DNA of 64,000 nucleotides from Urophycis tenuis (Eukaryota > Chordata > Actinopteri > Gadiformes > Phycidae): contig JAXIVH010000008.1 of the NCBI GenBank assembly GCA_036785325.1, positions 7,230,822 through 7,294,821 of the forward strand, given 5' to 3'. Made by a program: the position numbers and the translations under genes. Below, piece by piece: positions 26,805 through 56,483 of the stretch. Within the stretch, counting starts at the first letter, position 1, and each line of letters begins with the position of its first letter. The notes under the pieces were generated by a model. That model was not told the DNA's origin and made no database searches. It was given only the letters and a program-made list of their open reading frames with translations.

Positions 26805-27154
26805 CCAATTGATAGCTTAACCATTGCTAGTATATTTAAAGCATGTGCAATCCTGTAATCCAGTAAAAAACATTTTATTTTGAAACAAACACTTTTATGT
26901 TACTTATAGACACAACAATGCCTCTGAAGGGGGCAGGTCTTTTTTTATCTCTCTCTCACACACACATACACCTGAAAGCAGTACAGAATGCCGTTGACGG
27001 CTTTACTGCATTCATTATATTCCATTAGATTTTTAATTGTCAGCTGTTGCCTGAAATGTGTGTTTTCCTTCATAAATCAAGACATTTCCATCATGAATTG
27101 GTGTAGAAAGGCGCAAATTGCCTCTGACGGTGAGATACAGTTGATGATCCCCCG

Positions 27155-27285
<131 letters not shown>

Positions 27286-27891
27286 CAGTCATGTAGTAGT
27301 AAATAGTAGACAGATAGCATGTAGATGGAGTAGTAGTATAGACAGTACACAATACTATAGGGAGTACACAATGATCCATCATCTTTAATCAGCTCTACTA
27401 GTGAACAATGAAGGGTACCCTGGTTGATCAATACAGCACTGAGTAGTTCAATACAGCCCAAAGCCCAAACCCATAGATTCTGTGTAACAAAAAAAAAGGG
27501 CTAAGCCTGCGTGTAACTTCTGCGACAGATTGCCGATCGTTATAAAACATTGGCCAGCCTTCGCTAAATCATCACCGAGGCCTAACAGAATCAGACCCCC
27601 CCCCCCCCCCCCCCCCCCCCCACGCCCGACCGTAGGACTTGAATGGGTGCTCTGCTGAGTGCTGCCTATTCATGCAAGAGTGAACTGGCCTGCGCTGAAT
27701 AGGGACAAGAAGGACAGAATGGAATTGGTAGTCTGTTTGCCGGTATTCTGTCCCAGAAGCCCTAAAAGTTGCTGTCTCGTCGAGCGAGCTGTGATAATCT
27801 CTGGTGCTAATCCTATGCTCTTGACCCAGCATTAATCCTGCATGTCTGGCCCTGTGGTAAAGGAGATGCATTTGGGGGGGGGGGGGGGGCG

Positions 27892-27922
<31 letters not shown>

Positions 27923-30900
27923 GCACACGCACCCTGGTGCTTTGCATCGGGGATGACTACATAAGGGCACTGCACAAATTGGGTGCTAAAGTCAATAGTT
28001 TCACCAGTTCCTCTGTCTAGGCAAACTAAAAAAAATCTGGACAAGCAGAGTTTTCACCAGAGCCCGTCCATTCCAGCACTTACATTCAAGCTGCACAATA
28101 CCGTTTCTATCTGGCCCGGACGGTGGCCTAAAACAGGGTGTGAATGGAGACTAACGCAGTCAGGGGGTTATGCCCCGACAAAATACCTAAACCTAAATCA
28201 CTGACAAGCCCAACACTTTTTTGGGTGGGGGCAGCTTTAGAGCTGAATATTTCCCTTCATCAAACCGTTTTTTTTCCTCTTCATTTTGCATAGTATGCTA
28301 AATATAGCGGTGCTTCTAAATTAGCCTGCGTGACCTTGCGTTAAAAAAATGTCTCTTTTCGTCCACGCAGCAGGCTAATTAACCAGGATCCTGGGGAGTG
28401 GGGATCAAGATCAGAAACTATCCATCCTGGCAAACTGCACACATTCTATAATGTCCTTAAAATGAGACCACGTCAAAAATAATAATAATAAAAAAATCAC
28501 TGGCTTGATTGTGTTTTGTCTCGACTCAGATTGCTTCCACATGTCAAACGATGCAGCATAAACAGGGCGGCATCATTCGATAGGTGACCCAACCGCTTTC
28601 CCCTCCGTTCAGTAAACCGATATGGAGTTCAACGGCCCCGAAGAGACAGCCATCCGTCATTACCACCCCCCCCCCCCCATCCCCTTCAGCGTGTATCAGG
28701 AGTGACTCAGCTGGAACGCAGCTCAGGGTAGGGGGGGGGGGGGGGGGGGGCACAGGTTGCAGCTGAATAAAAAGGGAAGCACGTGGGCACCTGCCTTCTC
28801 TCTGTGCACACAGGGAGAGACAGCGCCCGCCTGTCAACGGCATCTCATCACTTTACAACCTCTGACTAATTACCCTCTTTTCTCCCTGAATGGGATTTGA
28901 ATAATTGTCAGCGCCATGACATGGCTTGTGTGCGTGTGCGTGTGAGTAGTGTCAGTGTGTGTGTGTGTGTGTGAGGGTGTTGATGTAACTAACCCTCGCC
29001 TTGGGTTCGAAGGTCCGAAGCTTTGAGTGCTTAAGAGAGCCTGAGAGCCGAACCAAATGCTGAGACCCCCCTGGTCGTCTAGCATGTTTCTGCTACATAT
29101 GGGGAAGAGGTCATTACTAATTTACCAACTCAAAAGGCAAGTGGGTTGACTTCGGTCCTCTTAAGTGCACTTAAAAAAAATAAATCAGGGCAGTCAGTTG
29201 GTACCATCTTCCTCCAAATTCATGCTACCGCGACCGACCATCCACTCTCAATGGCTTTTCAAGCATGGTTGCATGGTTCTTATTTGTCATTATATTCACA
29301 ACTACAGTATATTAAGCATATTTTTATCTTAAAAGCAAGCACACACTATTTTAGATCAAATGAAATATTCACAGATGGGTGACAGCCCATTCATAAAATG
29401 TTTATTTATACATCTCAATCTCATGAGGCTCCATTAGAACTTTTACACTAAACACGCCTTTTGCTAAACCTCGACTCGAATTTCAACATCCTCTAGTTGA
29501 CAGCCGACCAAGACCTACCGCTTCAGAAGAGAACACAAAGTATCAAACGTTCCTTTCCTGCGCCACATTGATTTTATCTCAGAACTTGCACCATCAGTTC
29601 CACATCATAATGCTCAAATTATAGTACAACTATGCAATGCATATTTCCATTTAGTATCCTTCTTCCTTTGATTTTGTCATGGGGCAGAATCAACATCCTG
29701 ACCGGCATTTCCATTAGGCTGTCCCCTTTTTCGGGGAACATGCATGTAGCATGTTAGCTCAGACACACATTAGCCTCTTGAAGCACTAAAACTGAGAAAG
29801 GTGGAGCCCGACTGCCTTGGCTTGGGAGTGGAGCTGTGCACCCATGGGAACAGACACAGTGAGCCGCCTAGGCAGGCCCTTCAGCGCAGCAAGACAGCTT
29901 CAGGAATTCTGTTGCAAAAGTGTAAGGCCGAAACAATCAACTGAAATATTAGGCCGAGTTATTAGAGGCAAAACCATGATGTGGATGAAAAATACAAAAA
30001 AACCTCTAATCAAACTAACTAATTCTCATTATAAAACATTTTACATGTTTATAGTTGATGGCTGCACATTAACGTGATCCCCTTGTCTTTAGTTGTCCAT
30101 TATTCAACATATTTGGCCCTGGCTATTGAAGATTCCACCATCACCAATTTAGTGTTCTGTATAGAAGGACGTGACCATGAAGCCAAGGCATTGAATAGCT
30201 ATAGTGCGCTTTCACCACGCAATCACATTAAACGTGGTAGGAAGGAACCGTTTATAATAATTTTATAATAAACAGTTCCTTGGTGTGCAACATGTGACAT
30301 TGTCAAGCAGTAGCTCCGTATGCCTGCAGTGCCTTCACCCAAGCATCACCATCACCGGTACCATTCACAAAACACGGCACACAAACATTCACTCCATTAG
30401 ATGAGTACATTGCCAAGAAGCTCTGAATAATCTAGTTGGGAGATCCAGCAACACCCCCCTTGAATAGGAAAAGTAATCCCATGGAAGGGCAGAAATTCGT
30501 GTGAAGAATAGAAGAAGCTACTTTGAGTGTTTGCGTCCACCAATATTCATAGTTGCAGCACCAAATCTTAACTTTCTGAGGTAACACCTGGGCCTTAAGG
30601 CGCCTACACACCAAGACGACTGCCTGATCGGAGTCGGGCTATAATCTTACTGATTCGGTCAAAAAAGTGTGAAATACACACCTAGATGCCTACAGACGCC
30701 GCCGTACGTTCTGGGCTTGTGCAAGATGTAATGTATCGAAACAGGAGGCGGCGCTAATCTGTATGGTGGTCCCAAAAAAAGAACGAAAACCGGAAATACC
30801 AGGACCTCTCTCTAGACCAAAACACAGAGCACGCAGTTATCAGTCATTGTTGTCAGCAGAGAGTGAGTAGTCAAGAAGGACTGTAGCTGTAATTACTCAC

Positions 30901-31790
30901 TCAACGGAAAAAATCTAATTAAAACGATGGTAAATGGTTAAAACCAGAGTGTGTCGACATCGTCTGCGCTTTCACGGTTTATCTCACTTCCGGGCTTCAC
31001 TGATTCGCTAGTCAAGGGCTAGCCCTCCACCAATCAGATTGGTAAAGACTCAACGACTGTAGTAGCCGATTACACATATTGAATCGGCTGAAAACAATGC
31101 CGACGACATCAACGACGGCCGGCCTCACCGAACACACCAAAGAGACACATGTCACAACCTCTCAAGACTCACCCACAACGATTTTCGGCGGAATTACAAT
31201 TTCTAACTGTATCCCAGAACGTCTCCATCTATAACCGAATATCTGCAAACGACAACAACAACAACCAAAACCCACACAATCCCTGATGTAATTTCCACCC
31301 ATCCCCAATATTCCATTGCCACCAGGGATGCAGCTGGATCCTAGTGTAGACGCTGGGGTCATATTTCAATAGATTAGCCTTGTTATATGTTGTGCTGCCA
31401 CTAACGCAGCATTGCCATTTCATCATAAATGCAGATTACCTGAACATTAAAAGTATGATCAAATGAAAACACAGAAACAGTACTTTACGATACAGGCCTA
31501 AATGCATTACAAAACAGAGCACAGATATACAACCGAGTAGAAAGTAATAATAATACTTATTGTAATTATTTGATTTGATGATTTGATTGTAGGGTTGAAA
31601 CCAACTCAAATCCATTTACTTTGACAATGGATTACCATGCATTTCTTTCAATGCTTAAAGTGTTCCCAAGTCCTGAGACCAGTAACCAATCTGACACAAG
31701 TCTGTGGATCTGGCTGTTACCATTTCATTGTTACACGTAACGAAGGATTCCCTGGTAAAAATTAATGTAATTTCTGTGATGCCAAGGCCC

Positions 31791-31921
<131 letters not shown>

Positions 31922-34900
31922 CATTTAGAAACCACAGCATATGTGCAGCAAGCGCACCGCAGGGTTCAGGTCCATAATCACTGCAGATCCACTGTTCGGC
32001 TGGACTACATTCTGGAATAAAGCGGCCCGTGACACCCACTTGTACTTGGATGAGCTGAGCCGATATGACCTCACATTGGCCAGCATGGGTGTATTATTAG
32101 TGATTGAGTGAGGACAGGTCTGGGGGTGGCTGCACCCCCCCCCCACCCAACGGTTAACTTGAGAGCACCCTGCTGCTCTGGTCTCCGCCACCGTGGATAA
32201 TGGGGGTCTGTGCTTAGCCGTGGCACATTAATACCGTTTCTATGTCTCGGCGGGGAGGGGCCCGAAGGTCCAGGGGAGACAGTATCACAGTGAATGCTTC
32301 TCTTCATGGGGAGGCTGGCGTAGGCCTGAACCCAGGGCGGCCAGCGCTCCGAAACAGACCGCAGATTATATGTCCCCAACGCCACACGCGGCCGCCACAA
32401 GCCTCCGGACTTCCCTTCCCCGAGCGGGCCCACTGCGCTCCGCTGGTGTGTGGTTTGTCTCCCGGCTGGCTTTCATTCACGGGCTGGCGAGTTGATGAAA
32501 AGGCGCGCGGCAGCACATGCGAGGAAATTAGCATTGCGGCTAATCGCGCCGACGCTGCCGACCGCTCTGTCCGTTCACCATACTGGTGGCGGTGGTGGTG
32601 GTGGTGGTGGGGTTCACCCCGGGAGGCGCTGAACTCTGCTCCCGTCTCTGCCCACTTTGGTGGGCATGGAGACACACTGTGGGTGTGGGTGTGTGTGTGT
32701 GTGTGTGTGTGTGTGGTTCCCATGGAGTAACCCAGAGGACTACCAAGGCTGCCCACATCAGACAAGAGACGGCGAGAGAGGATGTGGAGGCGCATGCAGT
32801 GGCCTCTCCGCACAAGCCAACCCGCCGCCCTCCGTGCAGGGTGCACGGCTGTCAGCGCGATAGCAAAGAAGCCCCGCCACCCCACGCTGATTCAATGCGG
32901 CCTTAAAAAGTCCCTCGCCAAGAGAAGTTTTCCCCTCACTTGTACCGCTACGTAGGGCTTGCTGATGACATGTATGCAAGAACAAAAACGTAGGTAGCAC
33001 ATGAAACACAAGAGAGGAAATCTATTGTCGATGGCAGCCCTTACCCAAGCACCACACTACTAATGTGTGGTTAATGATGCTTGGTTCTTCCCATTGAGAT
33101 GAAAACCGAGCTTCTAAATACGTGACTGCCCTCCACTCCCCTGTAAGATGAAGAGCCTTTCAAATACGGAGAGGCAAGCTGCGGAGACTGAGCCCAGGGG
33201 TGGCAGTACTTCAGGCTGATAATATTCAACAGACTGGTTTTTACCTAGACATCGGGTAGCTTTCCCCCCCCCCCGTGTCTGTGATGATTTTGGGTGATGT
33301 CATCGTAAAAGGATAAACAAAGCCTGCGATTCTTTTGGATGTACAGAGAATATTCCCAGAAACAAATTGAGACAGCATTACCTCAGGCGTTCAATTATGT
33401 ATACAATGAATGTAAACTGGTTGATTTATGTTTACAATCCAAAATTAGGGTGGTCATTAAAGAACATTTTAATAATGCAATGCGAATTGCATTATCTCAC
33501 AATTGGTTCACTCTGCATTCTGGTAAGGCTAGCAAACTGTAAATGTACATTATGCTGTTACTCAAGGCTGCCTGAGGTAAATTATAAATGGTTCACGACA
33601 TGCAATTGAATTTCCCCATTCGCAATTCCCTCCTTTTATTCAAAACCAAGTCCATTTGCTTTAACATACCTGGTGGCCAACAAATAAGCCTAAAGCAACA
33701 AAATACTCAAAAGCTAAAAGGAAAATATTCATACACATTATCTATATTAGAAAGTGAAATATAAAACCCTTTGCAAAGAAAGGTAAACTATTATTTCTAA
33801 TTTATTTCTAATTATTTCTCTATTTCTATTTTGAATTTCACAATTAATCACCAACTAACCAAAAGCATTGGCTTACCATCATGGGGAATTCACCAACGTT
33901 AGGACGTAACTGACAGCAGACTAAATATAGGATAGCCCCTTTTGGCGATTCTACATTACCTCATAATATCACCATGTTCACCCTAATAGACAATGAAACA
34001 GTGTTCTTTCACTCTAAAATATTTACTACATCTACAGATGGAAACAAAAATAGATCTGCTGCCCCACCCAAGGGCCAACTGAAAATATTGTCAGTGGCCT
34101 GAAATTGTGAAATATCTCATGGCAGGAGTGATTTTCCACACAAATGTATCCTATGTTTTCCAAAAAGGCATTAGTAGCTCTGTTTACTTGAAATATTGTT
34201 AAAATGCACAATGCTAGAACGTCAAATTAACCTCATAACGGCCCTCTATAAATAGTACCTTGATCCCAAAATATGTTGGAAGACATAGGTCTGGGTAAGA
34301 TAAGATGATTAGGCCTGCCTTTCATCTGATATTGTAATAGCAATGCTTGGGAGTCAATCTACTTCACTAAGTAGATTTGCATTTGCCCAACCACATAAAT
34401 ATGGGAAACGGCATACAACTTTTGAGAAGTAACATGTGCTGACCTGACCAGTGAAGGTAGGCCTGCTGGCAGGCTTTGACAGGATGTCTAAACATTTACA
34501 GAAGAAAAAGGTTGAACTTTGCATGTGGATGATCTTGATTCCTAACATGGGGACCTCGCCAAAGGGGAAAGTGCATCCCAGGTCGAGACAGAGATGCTGT
34601 GAGTTAGGCCTACTTGCAAACTGCCAGAGGCTCATGATAGGCTAGGCTTGAAGCTGCAGTTGATCACTGATATGTGATATCTGCATCCCCGTTCCGGAAG
34701 CATCATGACACAAAACTGCTGCCGTTTAAACGGTTGGCGTGTCTTTCTTGTTCCAGCTCATCTTTAGTTTGAATCATGTGATGAATCATTAGCCATTTAT
34801 ATCTTCTGTCCTACATCAGAGCACTTCGTTAACCTAAAATGCGCTGCACCCATTAGCAAACGACCAAATAGGACAGTCTGCACAACTTTACAGCTGAAGA

Positions 34901-35779
34901 AGAGCATGACAAGTCCTCACACTCAGGAGACATGGTGTGCTTGGTCACATTCTCAGTGGCCTATTGGTATTTACATGACCAAGTTTTGGATGAGACGGCG
35001 TTGTATACATGGGGTATATATGGACCACATTGTTTCAAGGATTACAACGACGAAAACTCTGAACCTGCTGGGGTTTGGAAGGAAGATGTTAGCGGTGCCT
35101 GATTCCTGGCCTGGTTCGCCTGAAGCCCCCAGTTCCCTCCACCCACCGGGTCGATCCACACCCTCTCGAAACATGTAACCACAAAGCAGCGGCTGATAAA
35201 AAGTGTTTTCCAGTGTAACCGAAATCACAAGACCTTCATTCTCACCAGGGAAAATGCGACATATATAACGTGATATAGTTGGGGGGAAAAACGTAGCATG
35301 CATGAGTTGAGATTGTTGTGACTTAACTAAATGTTGTCTCGCTCGTATCCCCCCCGATCCTCACGAATCCCCTTGTCCAAAACGACCCTCCCTGCTGCCT
35401 CCCAGCTACTTCCACCGTGTTCCTCCACCGTGTTCACGTTGTTTCGCCGTGGTTTGCGCCGTTACCGTCCATAAAGCTGGCTGGCTCTCAGAAGACCCGT
35501 CCTCATCAAACTCTTTAAAGGAAACACTTTGTGGGGGGAGATGGTATCAAGCCCTGGTGGGATAGCCAGACCGTCCGAGGCAGGGGAACACTCATGCCTC
35601 CAAATGAACGACGCTGGATTCGGCCCGCAAAACTAACACGGTGTGAAAACTTGACTTTAGCCTCAGGGTTTTTCTCGAACTGACTGAAAGTACGAGGGGG
35701 GACAAAGTGCCGCCGCGACCCAGCGTCTCCCCCAGACCACCACGCCGGAGCCGCAGTGTGTGGAAACACAAAGTAACTC

Positions 35780-36300
35780 ACCCCAACTTCAGTGCAGGCA
35801 GATGGGGAGGTCTTGGGTTGATAAGCTAAGGCGTACAAATCGTCTTGTTTTTTTAATTTCCCCGTTTTCAGCCCCGGCCCCGGTCTCCACACCCCGGAGT
35901 GAGCGGGCTGGGGGGGGGGACGGACCTGCTGGGAACGATCTGGTGCTCGTACTTCCAATCCGAGGAGCGACTCCTCTGTTTATTTTAACATGCTAGGAAG
36001 AGCCCCGGTGAAATCCCCCCCAAAACAACTCCAAAAGGCCTACTACAGGTAGTGATTTCTTCCGTCTTCCGTGATGATACGAGGGAAATGAACAACGCCG
36101 TTTATCCACCGTATCCGGGCGCGTCAGCCTACCATCCTAGTCCGCCATGTTGTATGTCTGCGTCGGGAGAATGGGAAGCGAGCAGCACATTCCCTGGCCG
36201 GGCCCCAGCTCTCCCCGCTCCGCCGCAGTGTGTTGCGACACCTGCTGGCTGCGGACAGGAGTGCCAGGGAAGTCCATTCAGTGTGCCAGCATGGACGGCT
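35780..36300 (-). promoter_or_regulatory. GC-rich candidate promoter / first exon, possibly of ptpra
   Basis: CpG-richer than its surroundings, with a YY1-like CCGCCATGTTG at about 36140 and a good minus-strand donor (GTGAGTTAC) at about 35780. It is the only promoter-like block between the ptpra 5' exon and idh3b. Assignment to ptpra rests on strand and position only; it could serve an unseen transcript on the other strand. Confidence 0.35.
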
Positions 36301-37005
36301 ATGGTCTGTGTTATTATTATTATTATGAATGGGGTTCTTTTTTTTCTCGTGCATTCATGTCTGAGGATAAATTTGATAATATACTGTAGCTAAATATACC
36401 TTTACCTCAGGATGAAAAAAATCTATCTATATCATCTAAAGACAAGGCAGTTTAACACATGGATTATGGGGAGTCCGTTTTTTCCCTTATTCTATAAACA
36501 ATACAAAGAAAGACATAATAGTCCTCACTTAAAAAGAGAAGGGCTTCACTTGTCTATGTCTCGTCATGTTGTGGAACTATATTGTGATCGAAAACTTTCC
36601 CTTTTTTCAATAAGTGCTCAAAACAGTCTGTGTTTAAAATGTTTAATGAATAAATAATACATGACACATTTTACATCTTTCTGGAATTCTGACCCACGCC
36701 TCAAACCGTCATGTTACATGTACAAAGAGCTGTAACATAACATAATCCGTGTTACAAAGGATATATCCATTTCATTCTGCTGGATGTCTTGCGTGCGCTT
36801 ACCACATCCTTAAAACCCATAAAGTATATCGCACATTTCTAGCTTTGTGCTTACATTGTGTCTTACCCTTGCTTAATATTTTAACTGCATTCTCTTAAAG
36901 TAAGACATTTTTTGTTCAGGGATACAGCTCTATATAGTTTCATGGTCCACAAATGGAAACGAGTGTGTGCGTGTTTGTGGTGGAACGGGTTCGAGTGCAG
37001 AACGC

Positions 37006-45840
<8,835 letters not shown>

Positions 45841-46027
45841 CGTTACGGATAAATGCAGCAAGTGAAGGTGACGCGAAGAAGAATCTTCTTCGTTGGCGCT
45901 CAGCTCGCTTTGGTGTAAAGAAACATCCCTATTACCAGCGGCACATAGTGGAATACATTGGTAATGCACTAGGAGAGCTTCGATATACAGTTGTGTATCT
46001 ATAGATCTCTAGATCTCTAGACCTGTA

Positions 46028-46030
46028 TCT

Positions 46031-46099
<69 letters not shown>

Positions 46100-46102
46100 A
46101 GG

Positions 46103-46163
<61 letters not shown>

Positions 46164-46180
46164 TAGATAGACAGATAGAC

Positions 46181-46248
<68 letters not shown>
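46028..46248. repeat. (GATA)n-(GACA)n-(GATA)n compound microsatellite
   Basis: TAGA units at 46028-46098, CAGA units at about 46102-46161, then TAGA again to 46248. Confidence 0.97.
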
Positions 46249-46250
<2 letters not shown>

Positions 46251-46900
46251 AAAAGTTACCATCACCATTACCATTATATTATTCAAATGATATCAGAAGA
46301 CACAATGATAAGAGGGCCAGATTACTCGTTTTAGGATCAGGGTTTATCCTTCAACGAAACGTAACAAACACTATGAATGTCCTAAAATCTTTCTTATACA
46401 GCTTTGTGCTTGACTTTAACTCATTAAGTGCCTAAGTGACATAAACATTTGCTGTGGTTATGTCGCAGTCATGTGACTGTCCCAGGATATGACTTCCCCA
46501 AAGAGGCAGTGCTACTTATTTGTATTCAGTTTGCATATTTTGTAACATGAAACAAATCTGAAAAAAAAAGTTAAAACAGTATTACTAAAGTCACACATTT
46601 GATATATATTGTTGAAATGCAAATAAAAAGGCAAATTTGTGCAGAAAAAACAGTCAAGTTGAGTTATTCCTCATCAAAGACCCAGAAATGGGTCAGGTTC
46701 TTATGGGTTAAATAGCCCAATTTCATACAGTCAACGCCGGGAAGCACAAATTTCATCCAGACCATTAGTACTGTTTGTGTGATATGGTCGTGTCGTGAAA
46801 ACATGATAAAATATGGTCTAATGACGAAAATACAGAGTGTCTTGATTTGAATAAGGATAATAAATGGACACCCCGCGACATATCAATTGCTTATTATGGC

Positions 46901-47200
46901 CTATACGAGACAAGGGGAAACCCAACACATTGAAGTACTTCTCCAAAACATAAAAAATGTCGGCCAAATCCCACCGAGCTCATCAGGGATTTCCTCATTC
47001 CTATTCTTAGGTAGGGTGACAGTGATGCCGTGTGTGTCCATGAATATTTTGCACACTTCGACATCACCACGGTTAGAGACATATGAGATCAAATATCGGA
47101 TCGTTCTTGATATATGTACCTCATCCTGTACATTCAATACACAGTCATCCCCTCGCCGCCAGGCAGCTGTCAGCCTCCGCGCACGAGCCGAGTTGACCAT
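46901..47200 (-). CDS. Unassigned ORF, 99 codons, divergent from wdr1
   Basis: A minus-strand ATG at 47200 opens a non-repetitive frame starting MVNSARARRLTAAWRRGDD. The composition looks protein-like (mixed charge, no low complexity), with words such as YLISYVSNRGDVEVCKIF. I recognise no domain. A possible donor (GCTCG|GTGGGA) near 46976 would make it a first exon of about 75 codons. It starts about 130 bp from the wdr1 ATG, where divergent transcripts are common. It could equally be chance or a transposon remnant. Confidence 0.25.
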   Translation of the reverse strand: MVNSARARRLTAAWRRGDDCVLNVQDEVHISRTIRYLISYVSNRGDVEVCKIFMDTHGITVTLPKNRNEEIPDELGGIWPTFFMFWRSTSMCWVSPCLV

Positions 47201-47327
47201 ATATGGGCAGAGACAGGGGCTTCGCGAGCCGCCCTCACTTCCGTGTTTGTGTGAGCAGGTTCTGTGTTAGCCGGGGTGTGCTCTGGTTCATTCATCTGGA
47301 GGCCGAAACTAACAAGCGATCGAGAAA

Positions 47328-54151
<6,824 letters not shown>

Positions 54152-54772
54152 GCGACGCGCGCGCACACACACACACATTCGCAGGCCACTTTTTAGGACT
54201 CACAACTTTCTGTCTAATACAATATTTTTTCAGTATCGATATGACGAATCGTCTCGTGTCTGCGATCTCCTCCTGAACGGCTGTTGTTGTTGGTGAAAAT
54301 GATGAGCGCTCATTTAATGAACTGGCAAGTTCACAAGAGTATACTTTGATTGATTGGGAGGGGGGCGGGGCCGGGGGGGTGGGGGGCACACTTTGTGACT
54401 AAATCTCTTTCTTGCGGCTTCACGGAACCAGGGAACGCATATTGTCAACATTCCGTTGGCCCCGCCCTTCTCTCGGTCCAAGCTGAAATGAATACGCCTG
54501 TATGTGCAGTTGGGCTGAGCGCGTGGGCGAGAGGTTTCCTTTGTTTTGGGCAAAATCTGGTGTGAGAATGACATTTCGGTTACATTCCTGAAATGTAGAG
54601 AGAGCTTGGCCCTCACTGCGTTTGCCTTGTCTGTCATCTGCAGGTGGGGGAGGGGTGGTCTTATTCTGCCTACGTTTTTTCGTTTTCGTTTTTTTCTTTG
54701 GCGCAATACTGTCTCTCTCTCATCTGGCGTGCTTTCTGAAAGACTAGGGTGCAATAATAGGAATAGATAAAC

Positions 54773-54781
54773 GATGAATAA
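54773..54781 (+). terminator. wdr1: Probable poly(A) signal of wdr1
   Basis: AATAAA in GATGAATAAACATG, about 620 nt past the wdr1 stop. A second, A-rich AATAAAAAA lies near 54940. Confidence 0.5.
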
Positions 54782-55318
54782 ACATGAAACGATTATGTCT
54801 AAAATCGAAATGCTGTCTATTTAATGGAACTCTTGGATTGTTGCTAACCTTTTTTTTTTATTCTATTTGTTTGACCCCCAATATTTTCATCTTGCTTTGA
54901 TGATGTATCACCTTCCATAGAGTAGTGTAAATGGTTCATAATAAAAAAAAATAATTTTGATGCATTCTCTTCCATATACATCTGCCCTCCTTTCACTTTT
55001 CATGCAGCATAATACATAATACATATAAATGACAGATGTATATTTTATGGAGTGGAACACATTCATCAACTCAAATCCAATCAATCAATTGGAGAGTGTT
55101 TAAGGTTAAAAGTCTTTGCTCAATATGTGACTGTAGAGTAACATTGGGGTTTAGAAAGGCCTGATGTCAGACGGACAGACAGACAGACATCCCCACATAA
55201 AATGTAGAGGGAAGGCATGCTCTCCAAATAAAATGCAACACCAACATATATTAAGTGGTAAAATGATAGATCGGTACAGCGAGAGGGCATAGCGCAGTAG
55301 GTGACAATACATACTAGT

Positions 55319-55606
55319 TTATTTTACCAAGCCTGCACGGTCCCCTGGGAAGACCGAGTTGACATGCCATACGAGCGGAAGAATGCGAGATATGCAGAGT
55401 TGGCAGCGGACGCAGAGCAGCGAGGGTGGAGGGCCCGGGTACGGCCGGTGAAAGTTGGCTGCCGGGGCTTTGTGGCAAAGTCCGCTTTTGCACTCCTAAC
55501 AGGGTTGGGCATTTGTGGACGGCGCCTGAAACTGGCGATAAAGAGCATGTCGCAAGCAGCGCAGAGAGGGCAAGCGAGTGGGTATGGCTAAGGAGGAAGC
55601 TTGGTA
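55319..55606 (+). pseudogene. LINE-like polyprotein C-terminal remnant with a frameshift
   Basis: The frame starting ACTVPWEDRVDMPYERK continues ELAADAEQRGWRARVRPV and VGCRGFVAKSAFALLTG, a motif run I know from the C-terminal part of fish non-LTR polyproteins. The downstream EWVWLRRK words are in another frame, so a 1-nt shift separates them near 55555. No upstream reverse transcriptase was found. The exact clade is uncertain. Confidence 0.5.
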
Positions 55607-56483
55607 GGTGGGGTTCCCATTAAGGACAAGGTTAAGCTAGGTTGATGGCAGGCGTTAAATGGTGAGGGTTAGAGGGAATTGTGAGGTGGTGGCATAGAGG
55701 GGTGTGTTTCCAGGACCCTGCATTCCTGACTTAATGGTAAGCTGTAAGTATGGATTCTCTGCAAAGTGTGCAAAACAGTGTGGGATGTGATGGTCCTGAG
55801 CGACAGACTTTGGTAAGTTTGCCTTCAACCCTCACTGTTTTGTTCATGCTTTATTTAGAATGGTTTTACAGTAAGGTGACCAGATTTCTCAGACAAAATC
55901 CAGGGACATTTTCGTTTCAGCGGTTTAAAAACCTTAGTGTTTTTGTCTTAGAAAAACTAAAACGGGGTCACTGCCCTTAACATTCAGAGAGCAGTTTCTC
56001 TCACTCTATCCAAAATTGAAAAGGAGTTGATTAATATATTTTTTTTCTCTGATTAAAGTAGTAAATTCTAGCTGAGATCAAGAACATCCTTAAAATCAGC
56101 TGTAAAAAAAAACATCATGCATTAGTCACTTCACCCAAACTAAGGCCTCCTCCTTACACCATATGATTTTCACAAGATTTGGGGAAGACTTTAAAATGGA
56201 AAATGCCACACTTCAAGTTGAATAACAACTTCAGATTATGTGCAGGTATGGTGCGCAGGGGTTGCCAATTTGTTGATATTTTCATATAGTGTTGTGCATG
56301 CATTAATTCATAATAACTAGTTCCAGTTATTTATGAAGGTAGAGTGAAGGTAACACACTCTTAAAAAAACAAAGTGAACTTGAACAAGGAAAAAATGAAC
56401 AACTATGAACATGAAAATATTAAGCTAAACTTAAATGAACATCTATCAAGTGTAAACATGCACAACACAATATGTCAGTAAGG

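Larger units (their letters stand above)
45841..47327. promoter_or_regulatory. Head-to-head intergenic region between idh3b and wdr1
   Basis: About 1.5 kb separates the two start codons, so promoters for both genes must lie here or overlap its edges. No TATA box stood out at either end. The middle holds a GATA/GACA microsatellite (46028-46248) and AT-rich sequence; the wdr1 side (47140-47330) is GC-richer and contains an unassigned minus-strand ORF (46901-47200). Confidence 0.55.

Noticed and set aside
30594..31145. Possible DNA transposon with CACACCAA-like ends and CCGATT-rich internal words
   Set aside because: The ends do not form a clear inverted repeat and no target-site duplication could be read, so I do not call an element.
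35515..35958. 147-codon minus-strand ORF near the GC-rich block
   Set aside because: No recognisable domain, and it overlaps a probable untranslated first exon or promoter; coding character is not supported.
55866..55980. Stretch GTGACCAGATTTCTCAGACAA with a GGGGACA-like end
   Set aside because: It resembles a common fish repeat terminus but neither the partner end nor a duplication is visible, so limits cannot be set.
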